Shown: positions 25,101 through 37,100 of the stretch, one piece after another
Layout of the letters: every line of letters begins with the position of its first letter
How positions within the stretch are numbered: the first letter of the stretch is position 1
Origin: a virus
IMG/VR virus record: IMGVR_UViG_3300018416_001991
Coordinates: 1-44,638 of that record
Strand: one strand, 5' to 3'
Length of the DNA: 44,638 bases
Program-made: the position numbers and the translations under genes
The notes under the pieces: generated by a model
What the model was told of the DNA's origin: nothing
Databases searched by the model: none
The model's input: the letters and a program-made list of their open reading frames with translations, nothing else

Positions 25101-28100
25101 TGAAAAATCAAACAAGTAATATGTTACACCAGTAGAAAGTCCTGATCCGCCTGGAACAGAATTAAAGACAATAGGCATCCCGGCATAAAAATTAAATGTT
25201 CCTTTGTCTTGGTCACTTAATGCAATTCTGTTGTCTGTGCCTTGTGCGTTGTCACCTGCAATAGTAGCATAACATGTTCTATCAAGTGTATTTGTTAACA
25301 CTCCTGTATTGATGTCTGTATAGTATGCAGACGTATTATACATTGTAAACTTCTGGCCGTCAACCTGACCCGGTGATACGGGAAGTGAAACGTGCATTAA
25401 CATAGAACCAGTTGCTGTACTTAATTCTACTGTATCTTTCTGATTGGTTAATAATGCTGAGCCTGTTGTTACTGTAGATAAGGTTAGTGGCGATACGTTT
25501 ACACTAACTCCAATTTTTAATTCAGTTGTTGACACAATTTCATTTACATAGTATACTGTACCTGATGTAATTCCGCCAAAGTCTGTAATTTTATTACCAC
25601 TTGCATCCAGCATCATATTAAATATAACTGGATCATTTACTGAGAAGCCTGTAGTGTCAGCAACAGTAATAACATCTGTAGTAGCAGTTGTAGCACTCAC
25701 TGTGGTTGTCAGAGCCGTTTCTGTAGTACCTAACGTGATTGTTTGCTCGTCTACTACTGTTGTTACATAGTATACATCATTTTCTTCTATGCCGCCAAAT
25801 ACGTCACCAGTAAAGAATAATGAAATGCCTTGATAAAATCCATCAGTGCCGCCTGTACCTACAACACTTTGTGGAATAGTAACTTTGTTAGTAACTGCTT
25901 CTGTTGCTGTTGCTGTCAGTAAGCCTGGGTAATTAAGAGTAACTACTGCTGTATCCGTGACTTCACCTGCATATGCAAACATACCTGCACTTGGTGCAGT
26001 TGCATCTGGTAGAGTTTTAACTGCTCCACCGGGTGTTTCACTGATTGTAAAGTCTGTTACATTGACAACAGACTCTACATAATAGACTTGCTCATCAACA
26101 ATGCCACCGATTACTGCTCCAGTAAATTTAATTGGCATACCTACATAAAAACCTATAGTTGAGCCTGATGCATTAAGTTCACCATTGTTTTCATCGTAAG
26201 GATCTAATCTAATAAGATTGCCTGTTGCTTCTGTTAACTCTACTGTGCGTTTAAATTCTGTATAATAAACGTCATTATCATTAGTAACATTAACTATTTC
26301 AAAAATTGCACCTTGGGCTGATGCAGATATGTCTGCTATCGGCGGTTGTGTTGCTTGTAATGAGATAGACGAACTTGAAACGTTTTCACTGTTAAAATAA
26401 GACCCTGCAAAGAATGAACCATAAAAAACATTTGCTTCCCAATCTAAAATTTGGCTAGTATAAGTTGTTCTATCAAAACGGATTGCAATTTCATTTTCTC
26501 TTGTAGGTACTGAACTTGTAATTGCAGATGCTTTTGCACCCAAATTAAGAGCAAAGTCACCGTCTGTATTTCCTGCACTAAGTTTTACTCTATTTGTTTC
26601 ATTAACTGCATCATCATAACTAGTATACAATCCAACTATAGTTGTTGGAGTTGTTTCTAATACATTGATGTAGTACCATTGTCCGTTGACTAATCTATCT
26701 ACTGAGGCTCCAGTAGTACTATCATCTTTATATTGTATTAAATTACCAGTTTGCAAACTTGGTGCAAACAATTTAATCGTATGCAACGTAGAGTTAATAT
26801 CATCATTAGTAAAGAAATATTGCTCTGCTGGTGCAATTCTAATTTCTGGTAATACAGCATACCCTTCTCCGGGATTTATTACGTTCACACTGATTACACT
26901 ATCAACACTCATTACTGCTTCAAGTTCTGCTTCAACTCTTGGTGCTGGATATTTTTCTAAATCAATGTATGCTGTTATCTTGGGCGGTTCTATATAATTT
27001 TTTCCACCGTCAAGTATTACCACTGCAGGCAAATCAATAATAATTTTTGCGCCAGGTAAATGTGTAGTCGGAGTAGTTCCGTTTAAGCCTCTTTGTAATC
27101 CACCAAGAGTATTTAAAGCACGATCAACAAAAGAGTAACTTATAATTTCGTCATCTATTTGTATTGTGCCGTTAATCGGGAAACCCTGAGCATTATCTAC
27201 CATTATTAAAACTGAACCAATTGTCATATATTCATTTAATTCAGTTATTTCGTAATCTGTTTGTCCAACTATAGATAATCCATAGTTGTTATACCAATTT
27301 TGATATTGTTCTTTTTGCCATATGGCGTCAGTTGGTAAGAATTCATTTGTTCCATCAACGTTTTCGTATACTAATTGAGGAGAAATATAAGATTGAGTTG
27401 ACTCATTCCATTCAGCAGGTAAATCAAAGTCTGTTATGTTTCCTGCATATGTATCGATACCGGTATACTTAAATAAGAAGTCTTTAATTACTACATGATA
27501 GGGTTTTGCTTCATTAATATACCCAGACAAGAACTCTTGGTTGTCTTGTTGATAATTCTGAATTGGTTTTAGTTCTCTAATAACATGAGATACATCTACT
27601 AACGATGTTTTATTCAACCAAGGTAAATAGTTTTGTGATTCATCTGTTTCACTTTGAATATATTCAAACAAAATAATTAATGACTTGTTTCTAAATTCAA
27701 CTAATTCATCAATATAAATTTGTTCGTTTAATGCACGAATAATCCAACGTGTTTCTTCACTTGGATATTCATCAAAATCTGTTGTGTCAAAGAAATTATC
27801 TCCGAAACCTGTTTTGCCTGCGGCGTAGTCCCAAAGATATGTTTTAAATTGTATTGTTCCGTTTTCTAAACCTATACGAGTCCAAACACTGTTACCATCG
27901 TAACGATACATTTCCCATTTACTGTCGCCGTTTGCTTCTACTGTAGCAATAGTGTTTATATCTACATTTAGTTTTGCAAGGTCTGCATAGGTTGCAACAC
28001 TAACCGTTGATTTAGTATTGTTGTTATATTGTCCTACAGGGTTAGTTGTAGGTAACCACCAATTAACATACTGCCAATAATCTGCTGTGTCGTAAAATTC

Positions 28101-31100
28101 TCCAGTAGCAAATAAGTATGTTGCATCTTGTCTTGTTTCTGAAATTGGATATTCAGCAAGAACTTTGTTTGCATATTCTAAATAATTTTTTAACCCTAAG
28201 AATCTACTAAAGAAGAAACTTTGTCTTGGACGTGCTAATACTCCTGACTGCACTGCTTTTGGTAAATATGGATTAGGTACAACTTCACCCACTTCATCTA
28301 CACCCGATAATGAATCTAGTAAACGATCATAAAGACCTTCTGGTCTGTTAGTTGAAGTTTGTGGACCGAATTTAGGTAGACCCGGTAAGAAATCATCTGG
28401 CTCACCGGCTTTAATTAAATTAAATTCTTGGTGTGAAGGATCGTCATTGTTTCCTTCTGCATATCCTATATGGAATACACTATCAGTTGTGTTTATATAA
28501 GGTTGTGTATTATATAAAGCAAACGTATTTTGTAATAAAGGTGCAAAGTATGCGATGCCGGATCTAGTAGGATTAGCAATGTATGTTTGCAATGTAGCAT
28601 CACTTAATGTTTTGCCTATAGATGTTTCTACTACATTTGTATTGCGTACCCAGAAATAGTAACAAGGTTGAACAGTGTTGGTTGCATTAATATCTGTTTC
28701 AACACTATACTTTGTATTTGATTTCGGTACGCCCGGGCCACGATATTGTGCGGGTGGTCTAGTTGATTTTACCCAAGTATAACATGCAACTTGAGAGCCT
28801 GGGAATACTCTACCCCAAAACCTAGCATTGTATGCTACATCATTTTGATGATAATTCATCCATCTTACTTTTGATGTATCAAACCAAATATGACCCTTTT
28901 GATTTGCACCCCAAGTTAATCCTGAATTTAGTTCTCCTACAGCACTATTATATGTTGCTGGATCGACACTATTAATATAGTCGATATTTTCTCTGACTGC
29001 ACCTAATAATTTTTCTTGCATCGGATCCATATAATCTAAATTGATTAATGTATCATTTGTTTCTGCACTATAAACTTGTGAATTTTGTATTCTACTGATG
29101 TCTACTATAGGGGAAGACTGTCTATAAAGTGCCCAGTCTTTAGCAGTACCTGAATTTTTAAATAGTGTTATCTGTCCTTCTAAGTCACCGACACTTAAGT
29201 TCGGTGTACCAATAATAACTTGATTGTTAGTAAAGTCTAATGCAGTTGCGTATTGAGGTTCAAAGCCATAATTTTGCTCTTGGCTATTTAAGTTTTGTGC
29301 ATATATAAACTTGCCAGGATCAGCAATTGATCCGTTGTAGTTTGCAAGATAATCATACATGTAAAGTGCGCCTGCATTATCCCATGTATCTACCCAACGA
29401 GTTGCATTGTTATCAAAAATTGTATCGTTGTCTAAATTTTCATCATCAATAAAGTCAAACGTAGTTGCTAAAAATCTTGTTGATACTGGCGCAGAAATTA
29501 CTACTGAATCACTTTCATTAAATTTAATTGTGTTACCAAATAATGTTCTGCTTACATTATGAGGTGCAAAGATTGTTTGTGTTTCTGAATATATTTCTAA
29601 TCCAAGTTCACTGAATGTATTTGTATTCGGTGCTTGTAATAATAATTTTTCATTTACTAATGCTAAACTTGCATCAATGATTGAAATAATAAGTTTACCA
29701 TCGGATGCACTTGCAGTTATATTTGTAATACCATATTGATTGATAAGATTTGCAACCGTTGTTGCATTGCTACCACTTGCTAACTCTACAAGATAACCAT
29801 TAATTAGTAGTTTTCTATCGGCTGTAAGTAAGCAATCACTAGTACCTATGACAGTGCCATATTTGCCTCCGCCATTAGTATATCTATAAACAGTACCGTC
29901 TGTTTGTTTTTCGCCGTTGATTCTTATTTCACCGGGTGCACCTATTAAAAGTTCACTACCATATGAAGTCATGTCAGAATCATAACCCATAAATGTACCA
30001 ACTCTTTCATCAGCATATGACACCATTGTCTGTACCCATTGAATATTACGAGTACTAATATTAATAATGTCTCCTGCTCTAATATCACCAAAGTATCTAA
30101 AGTCTGATGTACCGCCACCAACTGCATAATTGTCGTCATCAACAACTGTGCCATTTACCGAAACTAGTAAAGGTTCTGTTTGTACGTAGATATCAAAGTT
30201 AACAGTATCATTCGTAAATGTTAAAGTAGAAGAACTTGATCTGCTTTCTTTTAATTTAAATGTGTTACCAGAAATATCAGACAAGTAATAGACTTGATTA
30301 GGTGTAATTCCTGTATCTCCAAAATCTCCGCCTTCATTGAATGCTACAGGATCATTATTATTAAATCCTGTCATTGTTGCGTTAGCAGTAATAACACTTG
30401 ATGCTACTGCACTTGCACTTCTACTTGTAAACGATGTAGTCCATGCTAATGGATACTGTTGTGGTTGATTGGGTATTGCAGTGTATTGTGATTCTATATT
30501 TTGTACTAAACGTGAGTACACAAAATTCTTACCCCAATTAACTTTTGAAGTTGGAGAAGGGGTATTAGGCGCGCCAATCGATATAGTGTCTCCATTGCTA
30601 TCACAACTTACAGAAAAACCAAAGTTATCTCCTGCAGTTGCATTAACTGGGGCGAGAGTGCCATCGATATCACTTAACGCCTCATATGAAATTTGATTTG
30701 CTGTACCGGTGCCTGTTCCTACGCCAGTTGCATTAAAAATTATTCCTACTTTGTTTTCTACAGCACCTATTGCTGTAAAGTCAGTTGTTCCTACAGCAGT
30801 AATTTCATATGTTTCACCTATATTAAAGTACCCTGCAGTTAAAGGTATGCGTTGTCTTCCATATACTTGTACTGAATTATTACTAGGGTTACCAGCAAAA
30901 ATAAAGTTTTGATCATTACTGATTGCAAGACTTGTACCTGAACTAAATGTTGCTGTAAAAGATTGCAACTCTAAGATGTCATCAGTTAATACAGAATCAT
31001 TTAAAGTATAAATTCTAAGTGTTGATGTAGTTAATGATGTTTCGGGTTCACTAATAACAAATAAATTATCAGAGTATGCAATTGCTGTACCGAATGATGC

Positions 31101-34100
31101 AGACTCTGTTAAAAGACTTCCGGTGTCTTCATCAAATGCATTTGTTTGAGGATTTAAACCATAACGATAAACTTTACCTGCGGCTGAGTCTCCTATTAAA
31201 TAACCCATTCTTGGAGTGTATGCTACCGAACTACCGAACTCTTGTCCATCAGTACGATTTAAATTGTTTGTTAAACTATAATTAATTGATTTACGATATA
31301 CTCCCCAATCGCCATCACTTGCTTCGTCTACCCAAACAGTATTTTTTGAAAACTCTGCTTCAAGTAAATCTAAATCTACAATTTCTCCTGGCTTTGATAC
31401 ACGTTGATCAACAAATGTCAATCCTAATCCAGATGCATTAATTGGAAACGTTGATGCATTTTCTAAATCTAATGTTAAGTTAATTATAATTTGATTATTA
31501 TTAGGAACCTTAGTTACAATATAATATCCATTAACATTTGGTGATACTTCTATAAATGCTACTGCATCTAATACCGACAAGCCATGTCTTTGTCTAAATG
31601 TAACTGTAGTCGTATTGTCATTATTTGGTTGTACTTGTGAAACTTGTCCAACTGGCTTAATTGAATAGACTCTCCAGTGTTCTTTAAAGTTAGCAATCCA
31701 CATATAATCTCTTACATAAAATTGCTGAAGAGGAATACGTCTACCATTAACATTAGTTGCTCTATTACTTAAAGACCTAAAGTCATAAGCGGCCATTTTG
31801 ACATCGTTATAATTTACAAAACCTGCAGTAGGGTAAAGACTTAGTGGGTCTTCACTTTGTAATGTAGATAAAATATTAGGACCTTCAATAGGTCTTGCAT
31901 AGTTAAATAAATTGTGTACTGATACTTCTTGTTGAGAGCCAATTGTTGGCATACCTTCAGTTAAAGATACAATCCCTGGATTACCTGTTAATTTTGCTTG
32001 ATCTAATTTAAAGTCAACAAAATTGTTGTTTAATGTTCCGCCGAACTCTCCAGACAGAATAGCCCAGTTTTCATAAACATCATAATCAATGCCACCAGTA
32101 GGTAATTGCGTTCCTTTAAATGCTGATACTGCGTTTGTTGTACCTTTAGTTTCAATTAAATTTTTATAAACGTTTACCTGAGTAATATCTGATAAATTTA
32201 CACTTGCCAAATAATCTCTAGGTCTAAAGCCAATTAATGAAAATGACAATTGATCAGCATCGTTTTCTAAGTTTGCTTTTGTACTATTATAGTACAGTGT
32301 ACTTTCATAAGAACGTGTTGCAGAGTTAGGCAACAAGCCTTTTTGTATGTCATTATAATCTGTTTCTGTCCAGTCAAGTTCTACAAATGTGGCACTTGGT
32401 TCGATTGTTTTATTAGCAATAAAATATTTGTTTTTGTATCTAACAATTTCACCTTTTGCATATTTAAATGCAACTTGCCATTCTTTAATATTATCTTGGT
32501 TAAGAATAAAACCAGAAGCATTAACTGTGCCATTCCATTCAGCAGTTTTAGTACCGCGTAAGTAAATACGATTCTGTCTTAAGCCTGTTACCAAATTATA
32601 AATGACATCATTGAAAACTGTATTGTTATCGAATACAATACCATGTTCGATACTAGACATATTGAATTGACCATACCCCATAGTATCGCCTACATTCAAA
32701 GTTTTAACTTGGAACTTAGTGTCTAATCTTTCTATTGCTAAATCTTTAGTTGCAATAGGATACAAGTTTTGATTTAATAAAAAGTTATCTTGTTCGACTG
32801 TAAGTGGCTGAACAACAAGACTATCTTTTTCAATTTTTAAATTTTGTGCAGACGGATTGACTGTTATAATTGACCCGTTTTCCCAATTAAATTGTGTCCA
32901 ATAGAGATACTCTCGTATCATTGTGTTCCAATTTATTTCTGCACCGTTTTCAATTAAATCAAACTTCATACCCTTACGTTGTAACCAAGCGCCATAACTT
33001 GCTAAGAATTGTGAAAGGGCTTGATATGTATAGAACTGTGTACCGTAAGGGACAATTTTTTCATCTGTTTTGGATTGGGTATAGTCGTTTGCAATTTCAA
33101 CTACATATTCGTCTACTTCGACTTTACTTTTGTTTCCATTACTAATAGGAGTATCGGTAGTAAAGTATGCTTGATCTTGTGAATTACCAAATACTTTCCA
33201 ACCGTTTGGTACAATTTGAATTAGAACACTTGAAAATTTAATTTGATCGTTAGGTTGATTGTCGTGTAACAATACAGCATAACTTTCATCTGGTATCAAC
33301 AATGATGAATTATCAGAGTTAGGCGTTGCTTTTTCTACAAAGAATTTTAATAATGTCTTATCACTAAAGCCTGCTAGTCTATAAATTAAACGAACATCTA
33401 CGTTGTTTAATACTCTTGTAATATCTACAGTTGCATCCACGCCTTGTTGTTTTTCAAAATCAACAATCCAGTTTATATAACTTGTTTTTGCGGTACCGTT
33501 TCCATAAATATCAATTGCACTAATGTTTAAATGACTTCGATCATTTACTAGATACTGATTAAATTCTGTGTTAAATTTGTAGTTGTCTAAGTCTGCTCCT
33601 AAGTTAAAAAACTGTGAAGGCTTAGTTAATGCAAATATTCGCATTAAGTCGAACGGATAAGATGAACTTCTTCTGTATGAGAATTCTGCCGGAGCGTCAT
33701 CTCCTACTTTCCAATCACGTTGTAGAGTGTTAGAATCATATGCACCTACTAGTGCATCAAACGGAGATAAAAGATCACCATGTTCATCTACAGGAATAAT
33801 TTTGCTTAAGCCTGGTCGTTTTAATTCATCAATAGTAATACTTGTTGTTCCACCTGCATTATAAATAATACCTGCTTCGATGTCTCCCCACATAATACCG
33901 TTTTCACTTGTGTACGGAGCAGGTCCATAACGACTAGTCCACCAACTAGGCATTTCAGTAAATCCTAACATTTCCCATGGTGCTATGTTTGGCTGAGATG
34001 TTCCATAGAAATATTCATAGATACCTCTCCAATAACCTTGATCAATTGGTGTATTAGTTAGTTTATTTCCTGATTGAAAATAGTTCCAACTAAATTGATT

Positions 34101-37100
34101 GCTTTTGGTATATCCTGTTTGTGTTTTATAATCGATTCTATTTTGTCCAGCCCAATTTAAAAACTGTGAACTGTAAATTTTTAAATAGTCTTCAGTCGAA
34201 TATGTTGACTCTCTAAAGAATCCAGGTAGCACTTCATAACGTTCAATAGGAACAAGTGTGCTTAATTTAATATTATTATAAATTCTAGTTTCAAATTCTA
34301 ATAATGCTTGATCTCTAAAATCAGTAAGACCTGTTTCTGGAGTATAATCAATAGTATACAAAGATGTATACGACCCATCATGTCCTCTCAACATATATGT
34401 TGGTGTTTGATAATTCGGATCTAATACTACTTCAGGTTTCCATTTAGGATACATGCCCAATTTACTAGGAGTGTTAGGTACAAAGTTACCATATGTTTGA
34501 TTGTATTCTTTAATAGTAACAACATCACCTGCTTGTAAATCTTTTGTTACTGTCAATGAAGGCGCAGTTGTTGATACAACATAATCTACATCTCTAATCA
34601 ACTGAGATGTCGTAGTAACGCCTGAAGTTGTCCTTGTGAGATAAACTAAGACACCTTTATAATTTGCTTTAGTAAAGTCATACGTTTGGGCTAGAGGGTA
34701 AATGGACTCTTGCAATGCGTTTGCAAACGTATATGTATTTGTTTTGTAGGGTGCTTGTGATGGTAACATGTCTGACCAAAAGAAAGAATCTTGTTCAGAC
34801 TTTGCTGATACCATTTGTTCTAATGCTGTATCTAAAATATAACTAGGTTCAAATCTACGTTCCCATTCGATATCATTTACAGTTTTTACAAGTTGTTGCT
34901 TGTATTGAATATATTGATCAGAATTGTATTGGAGTGCATTAAACAAATTATGTTCAGACTTACGCAAGAACACACTAGGCAATACCAATGATGCAGAGTT
35001 TTGAATAATCTTTGTGCCGTACGGCACTAAATTACCTAAGTCTCTTAAATTGTTTGATCCAAAGATTGTACCTTCTGAGTTTGGATTGTTAATAAAGATG
35101 TCTTGGTATTGTGATCTAATGTCACCAATGTCTGCAATTTCTAAATCTGTATTAAAAGGGTTGTTACTTAAATTAATAGGTATACTATAATATGCAGTAT
35201 CAGATGTTTGATTACTGAGTACTAAAATTTGTACAGGTGTATCTACTGTTGGTGCAGTATTTAATTTAATTTTTGTTGTCGTGTCTGTTTCAGTAACTGT
35301 GTATGTAGACTCTAATTGATACACATTGTTTACATACACTTGTATGCGTGGCCATGAGTCATCAGACTCAGGAATCACAGCAACATCACACGTGAACGAG
35401 GCTTCGGACCCTTTACTATATTCTAATTCAAATATTTGATACTGAACTGAGGGGGCAAGTGCTGTTTGCCAGCCCAACTCACGTGTTTTGTCAGTCCGTG
35501 TAGTATAATTATACACGTAACCTGTATTGACTTTTTCAGTTACTGGCGTTGATCCAGTAACATATGAAAAAGAGTCAACATTAAGAGAGCAATCAAAACT
35601 AATATCTCCCACATTGTCTACTGCCGAGTAACGTAATGGGAAGCCAAGTATAGCATCGTTGACTCCTGTACCTCTACCGTAAGCAAATAGTTTATTACCT
35701 AAAAATGATGTGCCTTGATAGACTGAAGCATCTCCAAATGATACTCCGTCTTTGTCAAAGATATCAAATTGCGGTGCTTGGTTGACTGTAAGTTTTTGTT
35801 GTGCTTCTTCCCATGCTGTTCCATCAAACCAAAAAGTAGAACCTTGATAATTATATCCTCTGAGTGCTACTGTTTGATCGTCAACTAAACAAAGAGAATC
35901 TTCTGCTTCAGTCAAAGTTATAACTGGTGTAGATCCAAATGTAATCGTTGAGAAACCAACAACATAAATTTTATTTCTAACTTCTAAATTAGTGTCTGCT
36001 GTAAAAACAATTCTTGCACCAGAGAATAATTCATAATTGTTTACTGTTGTGTCACTACCTACAATTGATACGTTTGTTTGACCAACTACTGTTGAGTTAG
36101 CAAACTCAACTGTTAAAACAGTATTAGTACCAACTTCTTCAATATTGGTAATTTGCGTGTTGTTTGGTAATGCAAAGTTAGAGTCTGTTACATACATATT
36201 AACATCAAATGATGTAAAGATATCTGCTGTAGGAATAGTAATCGTTGTGCTGGTTCCTGTAACCCCTGCAATTGTCGCAGTGTAACTTGTATATGTTTCG
36301 ATGTCAGGATAATATTGTTGTTTGTTTGCAACTTGATCAAATGCATTTGTTGTTCTTGTATCAATAAAGTCTACTGGTGCTTTGGCATTTGTACCAGCAT
36401 CAAATAGTTTTAAGTTTGGATAAAACTCAATAATCGGACGTTTTGCTTTGTTTGCTCCTGTTGCATAAGTCGTAACAATCGACGGATCTTCATTATAATC
36501 AGCAGTTGCATTTATGACATCAATGTGAAACCATCTATTAGAACGTGACCATGCATTTCTGTTAATAGAGTTTCTACCGATTGTAATATAATCTTGGTCG
36601 ACAGGAATAAACAATTCTGTATCAAAGTTACCAATCGAATATGGCAACGAGTCATAAGGAATATAATTTGTTCCTGTAAAATCCTCAGGTACTGTTAGGT
36701 CTGTTGTAGGAATCAAATTAATAGATTCGCCAACACCTTGAACATAATATTCACCTGTCAAATATTTTGACGGTACAACGTCTCCGTCAAATTGTACTTT
36801 TAATCCGTTTGTAAATACAACTTCATTTGTTGATGTAAATGTTTTTTGACCTATAATATCTTCGTCAACGTTTAATGTGTTTGTTAAATTACTTTCAATT
36901 AATTTAATTGTACCAACTTTATTTGGGTTTGTGCCATCTTGGTAATATAATGTATCTAACAATGCTGAAAGATAAGGTATCTTTGTAATTTCACCACTTA
37001 GTGATCTATAAAAATCTAAGCCAATAAATTCTGTACCAAATTGAGCAGTAATTTTTTCTTCAGTTGGAATAACTCCAGCCGGAATCAAACGAATTGTAGG

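Noticed and set aside
19950-26250. DNA-level tandem or CRISPR-like repeats
   Set aside because: Recurring words such as those encoding YYVxxI and TGSM come from degenerate protein modules. Spacing is irregular, sequence identity is low and no palindromic repeat/spacer pattern exists.
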